Positions 1 through 8,751 of a stretch of 64,000 nt of DNA are shown in pieces. Location: NCBI GenBank assembly GCA_029058745.1, contig JAIDXM010000035.1, positions 1 through 64,000 on the forward strand. Reading direction: 5' to 3'. Source of the stretch: Muribaculaceae bacterium (GTDB taxonomy: Bacteria > Bacteroidota > Bacteroidia > Bacteroidales > Muribaculaceae). The first letter of the stretch is position 1, and each line of letters starts with the position of its first letter. Below the pieces are notes generated by a model that was given only the letters and a program-made list of their open reading frames with translations, had not been told where the DNA came from and did not search any database. Position numbers and translations under genes: made by a program.

Positions 1-25
1 ACAATTTGCAGACAAAAACAAAAGA

Positions 26-67
26 AAAATCCCGTAACTCTTGATTATCAATGAGTTACGGGATTTT
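26..67 (-). terminator. Intrinsic terminator after tRNA-Leu
   Basis: A perfect 15-bp inverted repeat (26-40 with 53-67) closes on a short loop that can itself pair. On the minus strand it is followed by a T-rich run, and it lies directly downstream of the tRNA, as expected for a Rho-independent terminator. Confidence 0.8.
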
Positions 68-71
68 GGGG

Positions 72-152
72 TGCCCAAGACAGGACTCGAACCTGCACGC
101 CTCTCAGCACTCGCACCTGAAACGAGCGCGTCTACCATTCCGCCACCTGGGC
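72..152 (-). tRNA. tRNA-Leu (anticodon CAG)
   Basis: The reverse complement folds as a class II tRNA. The 7-bp acceptor stem starts GCCCAGG and pairs with CUUGGGC, including one G-U pair. The anticodon stem CUCGU/GCGAG encloses the loop UUCAGGU, which gives CAG, reading leucine CUG codons. There is a short variable arm and a T-arm with the GUUCGAGUC core. CCA is not encoded. The gene has its own promoter and terminator. Confidence 0.93.
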
Positions 153-193
153 CTTGGCTCGCGCTTGCGCGCTTCGCTCTTTATTTGTGACTG

Positions 194-225
194 CAAATTT
201 ATGTATTTTTTTTTGTTTCGCCAAA
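194..225 (-). promoter_or_regulatory. Promoter of tRNA-Leu
   Basis: On the minus strand TTTG (222-225) is followed 20 bp later by TAAATTTG (194-201). This matches the Bacteroidetes -33/-7 consensus TTTG / TAnnTTTG. The predicted start lies about 35 nt upstream of the mature tRNA 5' end. Confidence 0.65.
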
Positions 226-544
226 TGTTGAGGTGTGTTTTTTTAATTTGTTTTTTTAATTCTTGCTTTTTTATGTTTGAGTGTTTGTCTTTCAAGACTT
301 GGTGTGGTATGTTAATTCTCTTTCGTTATGTCGCTGGTGGATTGGCTTTTGTGGAGAGATGTTGAGGTGTGAGTGTGGTGTGCTGATTGGAGTCGGGATG
401 AATTGACGATTATTGTGAGGTTCATATGTTTTTTTTGTTTGGAGTAGCGTGTGATTCAAGTTTTTTCCTTAAATTTGCAATTGAACAGTCGGCATCCTTG
501 CTTTTGGGGATGGTCGGATACAATAATCAAATTACCAAAACATT
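226..544. other. Intergenic region without a recognisable gene
   Basis: This T-rich stretch lies between the tRNA-Leu promoter and the metalloprotease gene. Short open frames cross it on both strands, but they resemble no family and have no start context, so I do not call them. The only signal is a -7-like box at 470-477. Confidence 0.6.
470..477 (+). promoter_or_regulatory. Possible -7 box for the M60-like gene
   Basis: TAAATTTG fits TAnnTTTG exactly and lies 67 bp upstream of the ATG at 545. No TTTG sits at the correct distance upstream, so only half of the promoter is supported. Confidence 0.35.
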
Positions 545-1870
545 ATGTTATTTTCAGGTTTTTCACGGATATTGTCCGTGGTCGCGTTGCTTGGTGTTTC
601 GTTCGTACCGTTGCGTGCGGATGACAGTGCTGTGTGTTTTTCAGAGAATTTTAATTCACATGGGGTCTTTTCCCGCTCCTGGAGGACTTTCGGGGAGTCA
701 AAAGGTGGCTTGGTTGAGATTGCGTCAGATCCTGACAGCGTAGGAAACCGATATGTGAGGATTTCCTCGGATGAGAGGACTGCTAAAGGTTTGGCCCGGA
801 CTGTATCTGGGTTGACTCCAGGTGGCCTTTACAGAATCACGGCCAGGGTGCGGACTGATTCGGTGGCGGAGGGCAGAGGCGCGGTGTTGTATGTCAATCC
901 GGAGACATCCGGCGACCAGCCGTGGAATGCCTCAGAGTTTGTGTATGGCACTACCGGTTGGAAGACCGTTTACAAGGATTTCATATGTGGGCCGGACGGG
1001 ACCGCGGACATAGTCCTTGCATTGGGCTTCCCGTGGGGCACTTATAATGGAGGCACGTCAAAAGGGGTGGCGTGTTGGGATGATGTCAAGGTGTCGGCGA
1101 CACCGGCCGATGCGGTAAAGAGGAGAGAAGGACGGCATATCTCGCTTGTGTTTGATGCCGATAAAGTAACAATCAGCGACCGTCAGCTTGACGCGTGGCT
1201 TTCAAAGCTTGACAAGACATATGAGAGTTATCAAAGTCTTGTGGGCGACGCTCCATATGGAGGAAGGAAGATCACGATACTCATGACACCTGGGATAGAG
1301 CCCGGTTATTGGGCTCTTGCCGGAAATCCTATACTCTGGAATAATCATGTCAACGCCGGGGAATTGCTTGACAAGACTGTGGCTGACGATGACTGGGGAT
1401 TCGGCATATTGCATGAAATCGGACATACGTTTTCCGCAGGCACAATCGGTAAGTCTGGCAATTGGAACTGGAACGATGAGCTGTTTGCCAATTTCCGGAT
1501 GTCTTATGCCATTGAGAAAAGGGGAGGGAGAGTGTCGCAGCGTAATACTATCTATAAAGGTGGTAAAGTGCGTGATTATTACAAGATTTTCTATGATGAG
1601 ACACTTGGGGCGGGTAAGCCCACCGACAATGGGGATGCGCTCCACTATACATTGCTGCGTATTAAGGACAGATACGGATGGAAGGTGTATGAGAAGGCGT
1701 TCCGCGCATTGTATTCACTTGGCGACTCGGATATAGCGTGGAACGCTCCGGCATTCGACAAGTTTATGTTCTTTCTCAGCCATGTCTCAAAGGCGGCAGG
1801 AGAGGATGTCGTTGCCACGACATTCACGGATGAGGAGATAAGGTTGATAAAGGAAGGTTTTTCTGATTGA
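545..1870 (+). CDS. Secreted M60-like zinc metalloprotease with N-terminal beta-sandwich module
   Basis: 441 aa. Residues 1-25 form a signal peptide ending LRA. Residues about 30-185 look like a galactose-binding or carbohydrate-binding-like beta-sandwich (aromatic-rich, ending in a CWDDVKV strand). The catalytic region holds HEIGH at 290-294 and a Glu at 312 in NDELFANF. That spacing fits HExxH-x(8-28)-E of the gluzincin M60/enhancin-like families, members of which cut mucin-type glycoproteins in gut bacteria (family knowledge). Export and a zinc protease fold are well supported, but the substrate is inference. The gene stands alone: it follows a T-rich gap and converges on rnhB. The ATG at 545 is chosen because it gives a complete signal peptide. 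No lipobox is seen, so the protein is periplasmic or released. Confidence 0.8.
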   Translation: MLFSGFSRILSVVALLGVSFVPLRADDSAVCFSENFNSHGVFSRSWRTFGESKGGLVEIASDPDSVGNRYVRISSDERTAKGLARTVSGLTPGGLYRITARVRTDSVAEGRGAVLYVNPETSGDQPWNASEFVYGTTGWKTVYKDFICGPDGTADIVLALGFPWGTYNGGTSKGVACWDDVKVSATPADAVKRREGRHISLVFDADKVTISDRQLDAWLSKLDKTYESYQSLVGDAPYGGRKITILMTPGIEPGYWALAGNPILWNNHVNAGELLDKTVADDDWGFGILHEIGHTFSAGTIGKSGNWNWNDELFANFRMSYAIEKRGGRVSQRNTIYKGGKVRDYYKIFYDETLGAGKPTDNGDALHYTLLRIKDRYGWKVYEKAFRALYSLGDSDIAWNAPAFDKFMFFLSHVSKAAGEDVVATTFTDEEIRLIKEGFSD

Positions 1871-1913
1871 GATTTCAGAAAATGGAGTTCAATAGACGGG
1901 GACTGGCCCTGCC

Positions 1914-2534
1914 TCAGGTGAGCCGGAATGACATACGGTGAACCGGGGTGGGACCAAGCTTCCTGATGGCTTCCCTATGGGCTTTGGTAGGGTATCCTTT
2001 GTTTACTTCCCAACCGTAACCGGGATATTCTTCCGCGAGTCTGTCCATAAGTTCATCTCGGTGGGTCTTTGCGAGGATAGACGCCGCGGCAATCGACATG
2101 TATGTAGCGTCACCCTTCACCACTGTGGTGTGTGGAATCACGACCCCCTCCATCAGGTTTTCATCTGAAGCCCCCGGCGCGTGATATACGTAAGGCCGGA
2201 ATCTGTTGCCATCGACGAGAATATGTTGGGGGCGTATCTGTAGCCGGTCAAGGGCTCTTTGCATTCCGGTTATAGATGCGTTGAGGATGTTGATCCGGTC
2301 AATCTCTTCAGGGCCGACCATCACCACAGCCCAAGCGAGAGCCTCGCGTTCGATTACAGGGCGTAGCGACGCTCTTTTTTTTTCAGAAAGCTGTTTGCTG
2401 TCGTTCAGTTCGGGGCATTCGAATCCCGGAGGCAGTATTACAGCCGCGCAACATACCGGGCCACAAAGGCAACCTCTTCCGGCTTCATCGCATCCTGCTT
2501 CAATTATGTCTGGATAAAGAAACGGTTTGAGCAC
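1914..2534 (-). CDS. rnhB: Ribonuclease HII
   Basis: 206 aa, normal length for the family. The protein cuts the RNA strand of RNA-DNA hybrids and removes ribonucleotides misincorporated in DNA. The N-terminal motif CDEAGRG supplies D16 and E17. Further conserved acidic residues are D108 (ILVDGNR) and D142 (VVKGDATY), followed by the helix IAAASILAKTHRD, so the four-carboxylate active site is complete. The gene starts 9 bp after the stop of the polyprenyl synthase gene and probably shares its transcript. It converges with the metalloprotease gene. Confidence 0.95.
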   Translation of the reverse strand: MLKPFLYPDIIEAGCDEAGRGCLCGPVCCAAVILPPGFECPELNDSKQLSEKKRASLRPVIEREALAWAVVMVGPEEIDRINILNASITGMQRALDRLQIRPQHILVDGNRFRPYVYHAPGASDENLMEGVVIPHTTVVKGDATYMSIAAASILAKTHRDELMDRLAEEYPGYGWEVNKGYPTKAHREAIRKLGPTPVHRMSFRLT

Positions 2535-2543
2535 GGTCCTTGA

Positions 2544-3518
2544 TTATTTGTCGCGGGATATCACGAAATCGAAAATATCGATAAACGACTGTTTCCAGTC
2601 GCTGTCGGGATAAGCGTCCAGAAGCCTGAGGGCCTCCTTTTGCATCTCCCTCATTCTTGAGTATGCGTATTCGATACCTCCGTTTCTTTTTGCGAAGTCA
2701 ATCAGAAGTGCAATCTGAGCGTTTGACAGGGAGTCCGATTCAAGGAGCTCCTTCATGTGTCGAGATTCCTCAGCGGGAGCGTTGTTCAGTGCATAAAGGA
2801 GGGGGAGCGTGACTTTCCCCTCCCGCAGGTCATTTCCTGTGGGCTTGCCTATTGAATTATCTCCGGAGTAGTCGAATATGTCATCTTTAATCTGGAAACA
2901 AAGCCCGAAAAGTTCCGCGTACTTTCTCAGCGGTTCATATTCTGCGGGTTTTGCGCCGGCCGCCTCAGCCCCCATTTTCACGCAATTGATGAAAAGGGAT
3001 GCTGTTTTCTGTCTGATCATCGAGAAATAGCTTCCTTCGTCGAAATGGTGTTCGCGGGCATTGCAGATTTGGTCTATTTCACCAAGCGACAGTTCTTTGC
3101 CAAGGTCGGAAAGTGCAGAGATTATGGAAATGTTGTTAGTCCTGATGCCGGCGGCGAGGGCGTTGGATACAAAATAGTCGCCCACAAGCACCGCGATATG
3201 GTTTCCCCATTCACTGTTGATTGTTTCCCTGCCACGTCTCAGCATAGTCTCATCGACCACGTCATCGTGAATTAGAGAGGCATTGTGGAGCATTTCGAGG
3301 GCGGCTCCGGCATGAAGTACATGAGTGTTGACATTTCCGAATATCCCGGCACTGAGAATCACCATTATAGGCCTTACCTGTTTCCCTTTCGACAAAAGAT
3401 AGGAACTGACAACCCGATTCATAAGTTCATTGGGTGTATAAAGCGCCTGACGGATGATATCGTTCATCTCCGCCAGCTCCTTATTCAGTCTGTGTTGTAT
3501 TGCAGTGAGTTGGTCCAT
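2544..3518 (-). CDS. Trans-polyprenyl diphosphate synthase (octaprenyl/heptaprenyl type)
   Basis: The protein condenses isopentenyl diphosphate units into the long prenyl chain of quinones. Both aspartate-rich motifs are present: HDDVVDE at about residue 86, followed by RRGRETINSEWGN, and KDDIFDYSGD at about 213, followed by a GKPTGNDLREGK segment. These are the substrate-binding motifs of IspB/HepT-type enzymes. I place the start at ATG 3518, giving 324 aa. A TTG two codons upstream (3524) would add Met-Asn but leaves almost no leader after the -7 box at 3533-3540. The gene is divergent from polA and followed closely by rnhB. Chain length cannot be read from the sequence. Confidence 0.92.
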   Translation of the reverse strand: MDQLTAIQHRLNKELAEMNDIIRQALYTPNELMNRVVSSYLLSKGKQVRPIMVILSAGIFGNVNTHVLHAGAALEMLHNASLIHDDVVDETMLRRGRETINSEWGNHIAVLVGDYFVSNALAAGIRTNNISIISALSDLGKELSLGEIDQICNAREHHFDEGSYFSMIRQKTASLFINCVKMGAEAAGAKPAEYEPLRKYAELFGLCFQIKDDIFDYSGDNSIGKPTGNDLREGKVTLPLLYALNNAPAEESRHMKELLESDSLSNAQIALLIDFAKRNGGIEYAYSRMREMQKEALRLLDAYPDSDWKQSFIDIFDFVISRDK

Positions 3519-3532
3519 ATTCAAATTCGGTG

Positions 3533-3540
3533 CAAATTTA
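3533..3540 (-). promoter_or_regulatory. -7 box for the prenyl synthase-rnhB operon
   Basis: TAAATTTG on the minus strand matches TAnnTTTG. The predicted transcription start falls within about 10 nt of the ATG, so the mRNA would be nearly leaderless. No good -33 TTTG is seen at the usual spacing. Confidence 0.4.
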
Positions 3541-3608
3541 ATAAATTATAATCAATCGCGGTATTTAATAGGGATTAAATTATTAATTTAGCGGAAAAAT
3601 TAATATAG

Positions 3609-6401
3609 ATGAACGAAAAACGATTGTTCCTGCTTGATGCATACGCGCTGATATTCCGCGCCTATTATGCTCTTATAAAGATGCCTCGCCTCACTCAGGG
3701 GGGATTCAATACGTCGGCCATATTCGGTTTTGTCAACACCCTTGAGGAAGTGATAAGGAAAGAGCGACCCACGCATATTGCCGTGTGTTTCGATCCCCCC
3801 GGAGGCTCGTTCCGCAGAGATGCCGACGCATCCTATAAGGCACAACGGGAGTCAACACCTGAAGACATCAAGTTGTCAGTACCGATAATAAAGGAGATTG
3901 TCAAGGCGTACAATATACCGATTCTTGAGGTGGAAGGCTTCGAGGCAGACGATGTGGTGGGCACGATGGCCAAGATGGCCGAGAAAGAGGGTTTCACCAC
4001 CTATATGATGACACCGGACAAGGACTTCGGTCAGCTTGTCAGTCCGTCGGTGATACAGTACAAGCCGGCTTATCGCGGACAGGATTTCGAGTTGAGGGGC
4101 GAGGCAGAGGTCTGTGGGAAATATGGCCTTCAGCGGCCGTCGCAGGTGATTGATCTTCTGGCGCTTATGGGGGATAAGGTTGACAATATCCCAGGTTGCC
4201 CCGGAGTGGGAGAGAAGACGGCGATAAAGCTTGTCCAGGATTTCGGGAGTGTGGAGGAGTTGCTGAGGCGTACGGATGAACTGAAAGGGGCATTGCGGAA
4301 AAAGGTGGAGGACAACGCGCAACAGATACGTGATTCGTATTTCCTTGCCACCATCCGTACGGATGTCCCTGTTGATGTCACTCCCGCAGACCTTGTCAGG
4401 AAGCCTGAGGACAAATCCAAGCTCCTTTCCATTTTCAAGGAACTTGAGTTCAAGACGTTGATTGACCGAGTGTCGAAGCGTATCGACGGGGAAGCCGCCT
4501 CTGCCCCGCAACCTGTCGGATTTCCAACCTCTCTGTTTGATATAGAGGAACCGGGCTTTGATTCAGAGTCAAGTTCAGAGTCAGGTTCAGAGTCAGGTTC
4601 AGAGGATTCCCGTCCTATGTCTGAGCCTATAGAATGGAGCATTGCCGACACTCCGGAGAGTGTCAGGAAGCTTCAGGAGAGACTGTTGTCGGCGGAGAGA
4701 TGTGGAGTGTGTTTTGTCGCAGACGGGGAGAACGACATGACCGCCGTCATCAAGGGAGTGGCTATGGCGCTGTCGGAAAAAGAGGGAGTGTATATTCCCG
4801 CTTCATTTGCGGAAGGAATCTCGGTGGCGCTTGACATTCTGGCACGCCCGGACATACGCAAGGTGACATCGCAGGCGAAGCGTGATTACGTCCTTGCGCA
4901 TCGTATGCGAGGCGACAGCGAGCCTTCGCTGGTGGACTATTCCGATGTGTCAATTGCCCATTATCTGCTCCAGCCGGAGATGAGGCATGGCGTTGAGACG
5001 CTTGCGTCGCAGTATCTCGGATTTGCATGTATTCCGGAACCTGTTTTCGCTGTCAAGAGAGGTTCCAAGACGCCCCCGTCCACGATTGAGCAAATCGCGC
5101 AGTGGGGATGTGAGCAGGCCGTGGTGGGCGTTCGTCTTGAATCCATTCTTCACGACAGTCTCGGAAAGGAAGGGATGACGGGGTTGTATGAGAACGTGGA
5201 GCTGCCGTTGTCAACGGTGCTTGCGGAGATGGAGATAGCCGGAGTCCGTATTGATGTCGCGTCGCTCAACGACGCGGCAAAAGATCTCGAAGGGCGCATA
5301 GGAGGGATAGAAAGAGAGGTCTATGAGCTTGCCGGAGAGGAATTCAATGTCGGGTCTCCGGCCAAAGTAGGGGAGATACTCTTTGACAAACTCCAGCTCG
5401 ACCCGAAGGCGAAGAAGACAAAGACCGGCCAATATTCCACCAGCGAGGATGTCCTGGAGAAGGTGGCATATAAGAATCCGATTGTGGGTAAGATACTTGA
5501 ATACCGTCAGTTGAAGAAACTGCTCAGCACATATCTTACGGCTCTTCCGGCGGCAATCAATCCGGCCACCGGGAAGGTGCACACAGTCTATAATCAGACT
5601 GTGACAGCCACGGGGCGTATCTCGTCGTCTTCTCCGAATCTCCAGAATATCCCTGTGAGGGAGGAGCTCGGGCGGGAAATCCGCCGGGCCTTCATAGCCG
5701 ACGAGGGGCACCTGTTTTATTCGGCAGACTATTCCCAGATAGAGTTGCGTCTTGTGGCGGATTTCGCCGAAGACGAGACGATGCTTGATGCTTTCCGAAA
5801 CGGGGATGACATCCATGCCATCACGGCGGCCAGGATATATCACAAGAACCTTGAGGATGTCACTTCCGACGAACGCCGCCATGCCAAGACCGCCAATTTC
5901 GGAATCCTCTATGGCATATCGGCATTCGGTCTTGCTTCCCGTCTCGGGATTCCGAGAGGCGATGCCAAAGAGCTTATTGAGAACTATTTCGCCACGTTCC
6001 CGTCTATCCAGAGATACATGGGTTCTTCAGTGGAAAGCGCCCGAGAGAACGGCTATGTCAGCACCCGTATGGGACGCAAGCGCCATTTGCCGGACATCAA
6101 CAGCAAGAATCCGGTGGTGAGGGGATATGCGGAGCGCAATGCCATCAATGCCCCGATTCAGGGAAGCGCCGCCGACATAATGAAGGTGGCCATGGTGGAA
6201 ATATTCCGCAGGATGCGAGAGGAAGGACTCCGGTCAAAGATGATAATGCAGGTCCACGATGAATTGAATTTCGATGTTGTGCCGGAGGAATTGCCATGTC
6301 TTCAGAAGATTGTCACGGAAGGGATGGAGGGTGCTTACTCCGGAAATGTCAGGCTGATTGCGTCGAGCGGCGTGGCCGGCAACTGGCTTGACGCTCATTG
6401 A
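3609..6401 (+). CDS. polA: DNA polymerase I
   Basis: 930 aa. Residues 1-290 form the 5'-nuclease (FDPPGGSFR, EGFEADDVVG, TPDKDFGQLV, then a helix-hairpin-helix around PGCPGVGEKTA). Residues about 318-335 form a Ser/Glu linker made by a 12-bp tandem repeat. Residues about 345-520 have the fold position of the 3'-5' exonuclease, but the usual DTET metal-binding motif is absent (the strand reads VCFVADGEND), so proofreading is probably lost. Residues about 540-930 form the polymerase: motif A DYSQIELR at about 707, motif B near KTANFGILYG, motif C QVHDEL at 881-886. The likely role is Okazaki fragment processing and repair. The last 7 bp overlap the convergent glycosyltransferase gene. Confidence 0.97.
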   Translation: MNEKRLFLLDAYALIFRAYYALIKMPRLTQGGFNTSAIFGFVNTLEEVIRKERPTHIAVCFDPPGGSFRRDADASYKAQRESTPEDIKLSVPIIKEIVKAYNIPILEVEGFEADDVVGTMAKMAEKEGFTTYMMTPDKDFGQLVSPSVIQYKPAYRGQDFELRGEAEVCGKYGLQRPSQVIDLLALMGDKVDNIPGCPGVGEKTAIKLVQDFGSVEELLRRTDELKGALRKKVEDNAQQIRDSYFLATIRTDVPVDVTPADLVRKPEDKSKLLSIFKELEFKTLIDRVSKRIDGEAASAPQPVGFPTSLFDIEEPGFDSESSSESGSESGSEDSRPMSEPIEWSIADTPESVRKLQERLLSAERCGVCFVADGENDMTAVIKGVAMALSEKEGVYIPASFAEGISVALDILARPDIRKVTSQAKRDYVLAHRMRGDSEPSLVDYSDVSIAHYLLQPEMRHGVETLASQYLGFACIPEPVFAVKRGSKTPPSTIEQIAQWGCEQAVVGVRLESILHDSLGKEGMTGLYENVELPLSTVLAEMEIAGVRIDVASLNDAAKDLEGRIGGIEREVYELAGEEFNVGSPAKVGEILFDKLQLDPKAKKTKTGQYSTSEDVLEKVAYKNPIVGKILEYRQLKKLLSTYLTALPAAINPATGKVHTVYNQTVTATGRISSSSPNLQNIPVREELGREIRRAFIADEGHLFYSADYSQIELRLVADFAEDETMLDAFRNGDDIHAITAARIYHKNLEDVTSDERRHAKTANFGILYGISAFGLASRLGIPRGDAKELIENYFATFPSIQRYMGSSVESARENGYVSTRMGRKRHLPDINSKNPVVRGYAERNAINAPIQGSAADIMKVAMVEIFRRMREEGLRSKMIMQVHDELNFDVVPEELPCLQKIVTEGMEGAYSGNVRLIASSGVAGNWLDAH
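4561..4610 (+). repeat. 12-bp tandem repeat inside polA
   Basis: About four imperfect copies of a 12-base unit of the type TCAGAGTCAGGT encode the Ser-Glu-Ser-Gly linker between the 5'-nuclease and the degenerate exonuclease domain. Copy number could vary between strains without breaking the frame. Confidence 0.75.
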
Positions 6402-7495
6402 TGGCAATATATTGCGTTGAGCCGGGTGATGAAAATATCCCAGGAGAGATTGGTGCGGAAGGAAACGAAAGCCCTTTCGCCCATTCTTTTCCTGAGTTCG
6501 GAATCGGAGGCGAGTTTACGCATAGCATCGGCCAACGCGCCGGTATTTGAGGGAGGGATGAGAAATCCCTCCCTTCCGTCTGTTATATACTCAGGTTGCG
6601 CTCCGCTTGAAGAGCAGACAAGAGGCTTTCCGCAGGCCATATATTCAATGTTGGCGAGTCCGAAAGCCTCTTCGGCCGAAGAAGGCAGCACTCCGAAATC
6701 GCATTCGGCGATTATGTCCATAGGCGTGTCGGAATGCTTTCTCCAGTCAATCATGTCCATCACCCCTCTTGTCAAGGCCCTGTTCCTGATTTTGTCAACA
6801 TAGTCCGGAGTCCCGCTCCCCACAATTTTGAGTCTGATTCTCGACCCTTTAAGCAACGACAAAGCGTCAATTAGAGTCTCTATCCCTTTCCCGGGCGACA
6901 GCGGGCCATGAAACATGGCGCACACAGGGCCTTTTTCTGTCTTGGGTCTGGGAGAATCCGCCTTTATGTTCAGACTGTTGTGTATTACATGTATCTTGTC
7001 ATCGGAGAAGGGTAGTGGAGCTCCATGCCATGCCGACAGAAACCTGTCGGCGGCGAGGCGCGACACGAATATCATTGCATCGAGATTTCGATATATGCGT
7101 CGGAAAATCCATGAATCAATACCTTTTTTCACCTTGTGTCGGGTCATTATCACCTTGACATCCTTCCTTCCGGCTATTTTTCGTGCGAGGAGGGCTGTGA
7201 AAGCGTTTCTGAATCCATGGGCATGAATCACCACATGGCCAGAAGCGGTCTTTTTCAGATATCTTGACAATGCTTTTGCCGACGCGATGTCGAACCCTCC
7301 CCACAAAGGCGCATGCAAGAGGTTGACACCCTTTCTCGCGAAAAGAGTGTCAACCGCTTTAGCGTCGCGAGTGAAGGCGGCCACATTCCAGCCTTCGCCA
7401 ATATAATGGGAACAAATGTCGAGCGCGTATCTTGCCACACCGCTCCAGCGGTTGTCGGTGATTATATGGATTAGTGTTCCCGGTGTGTCAGTCAT
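6395..7495 (-). CDS. Glycosyltransferase family 4 protein
   Basis: 366 aa, GT-B fold. The N-terminal Rossmann half includes RWSGVARYALDICSHYIGEG and an HAHGFRN loop. The C-terminal nucleotide-sugar half includes the GPLSPGKGIETLIDAL segment and the family signature around EEAFGLANIEYMACGKPL, with the EX7E glutamates, followed by a GxP/EYITDGREGFL loop. There is no signal peptide or membrane segment, so it is a cytoplasmic enzyme adding sugar to an envelope glycan or lipid. Acceptor and donor cannot be read. The stop overlaps the end of polA by 7 bp. The gene lies 50 bp downstream of the alanine-dehydrogenase-like gene and probably shares its transcript. Confidence 0.88.
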   Translation of the reverse strand: MTDTPGTLIHIITDNRWSGVARYALDICSHYIGEGWNVAAFTRDAKAVDTLFARKGVNLLHAPLWGGFDIASAKALSRYLKKTASGHVVIHAHGFRNAFTALLARKIAGRKDVKVIMTRHKVKKGIDSWIFRRIYRNLDAMIFVSRLAADRFLSAWHGAPLPFSDDKIHVIHNSLNIKADSPRPKTEKGPVCAMFHGPLSPGKGIETLIDALSLLKGSRIRLKIVGSGTPDYVDKIRNRALTRGVMDMIDWRKHSDTPMDIIAECDFGVLPSSAEEAFGLANIEYMACGKPLVCSSSGAQPEYITDGREGFLIPPSNTGALADAMRKLASDSELRKRMGERAFVSFRTNLSWDIFITRLNAIYCHQ

Positions 7496-7545
7496 GATTG
7501 TGGTTTGAAATAGGCATCCGGGGCATCCGCCATCGGAGAGCCCTG

Positions 7546-8652
7546 TCAGTTTGTAGCCGCGAGCATCACCTTTATGTCAACGCTGGGCAGGTTGAGGTAG
7601 GAAGCCACGAGCTTGTCAACGAGTTTACCGCGATAGCACACTATTCCGGCCTGTACTCCGGAATTGCTTGCCACCATGCTTTCTACCCCTCCCTTTATAA
7701 TCATCTCGGAGAAGAAATTTACCAGTACGTTGGAAAGGGCCATGGCAACAGTGCGTGGTACAGACAGAGACGGCTTCGTTTCCTTGAAATTGAGGACATA
7801 TACCGAATCTTTTATAGCAATCGAAAGATTTTTGGGGAACTCAAACGGGCGCGTGCATTCACCGATGAGAATAACGTCGGCGCTTTTCACCTTATTGAAC
7901 AATACGCGAGGGTGTATGGCGACAGTGTTGAGCGCGTCTCCGCAATATTGTTTCGCGACCTGCAAGGCAGAGATGTCGTTGTTCATCAAAGTGACATATG
8001 CGCCGGCTGCCATAGCCGCCTTGGCTGCGGAGTATGCCACGGTTCCGTCACCAATCACCAGCACCTCGCAGGGATTCACACCAGCCACACCGGCGAGCAA
8101 CACCCCTTTCCCTCCTCCGACATACGAGAGGAATTCCTGGGCGTATATAATGGAAGCTCTTCCGTCAATTTCATCTACGATATTTGCGAACACCGGCTCG
8201 TCATTATAGCTGTACATGTTGTCGAGCGAACCGGCGGTTATGCCTTTGTCAAGGAGAGCCTTGATTATTTTCGGGTCGAACAGCGACTCGTCCATCATTG
8301 TGAACAGGGCGGCACCGTCGTTCATTTTCTTGATGTCCTTTGGCTTCAGGGGAAGATATGATAGCACCACGTCTGCTTTCAGGGCCTCTTCCCGGGTCAC
8401 GATGTCAACTCCGAATTCGGAATATGTCGTGTCCGGGAAACTGATGTCGGTTGCGGCTCCGCTCTCCATCAGAACTTTCACACCCGATGATGTGAGCAGT
8501 CCTGACCCTTCGGGAGTCAGAAGAAACCTGGTCTCCTCAGTGTCGGGATAATTGCCTACGAGCCCGATTTTAAGGGCATTGCTGTTTTCTGTCTCGACTT
8601 TCTGCTCAGGGAGCGTGTCAAGCTGTATGGTGTTGTTGTTCTCTTTTTCCAT
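7546..8652 (-). CDS. Alanine dehydrogenase / PNT-alpha-like protein, catalytic residues altered
   Basis: 368 aa, with an extra N-terminal tail of about 27 residues. The two-domain AlaDH/PNT fold is clear: an N-terminal domain with ETRFLLTPEG, then GGGKGVLLAGVAGVNP leading into the Rossmann motif VLVIGDGTVAYSAAK (about 198-211). The residues that do chemistry in alanine dehydrogenase seem changed. The lysine strand (usually VKVKEPL) reads LSYLPLK, and the His of LFTYLHLA is Asp (LFTMMDES, about residue 121). It may therefore be a relative with another substrate, such as a saccharopine- or opine-type reductase, or a regulatory protein. It has its own promoter upstream and the GT4 gene downstream. 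Confidence 0.75.
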   Translation of the reverse strand: MEKENNNTIQLDTLPEQKVETENSNALKIGLVGNYPDTEETRFLLTPEGSGLLTSSGVKVLMESGAATDISFPDTTYSEFGVDIVTREEALKADVVLSYLPLKPKDIKKMNDGAALFTMMDESLFDPKIIKALLDKGITAGSLDNMYSYNDEPVFANIVDEIDGRASIIYAQEFLSYVGGGKGVLLAGVAGVNPCEVLVIGDGTVAYSAAKAAMAAGAYVTLMNNDISALQVAKQYCGDALNTVAIHPRVLFNKVKSADVILIGECTRPFEFPKNLSIAIKDSVYVLNFKETKPSLSVPRTVAMALSNVLVNFFSEMIIKGGVESMVASNSGVQAGIVCYRGKLVDKLVASYLNLPSVDIKVMLAATN

Positions 8653-8689
8653 GGTTGTGAAGATGGAGAAATTAGTTTGTTGTCATTCA

Positions 8690-8721
8690 CAAAATTAGTC
8701 TAAAGAGATGTAAAAAACAAA
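8690..8721 (-). promoter_or_regulatory. Promoter of the AlaDH-like gene
   Basis: On the minus strand TTTG (8718-8721) and TAATTTTG (8690-8697) are 20 bp apart, a full match to the Bacteroidetes consensus. The predicted start lies about 31 nt before the ATG at 8652. Confidence 0.65.
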
Positions 8722-8751
8722 TTTTTCACATCGAAACGCGCCAATCTCATG

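Noticed and set aside
1202..1645. 147-codon minus-strand frame inside the metalloprotease gene
   Set aside because: It is a frame shadow of the M60-like gene, with no independent motif or promoter.
4561..4610. CRISPR-like array
   Set aside because: The repeat is a 12-bp in-frame tandem unit within polA with no spacers. It is a protein linker.
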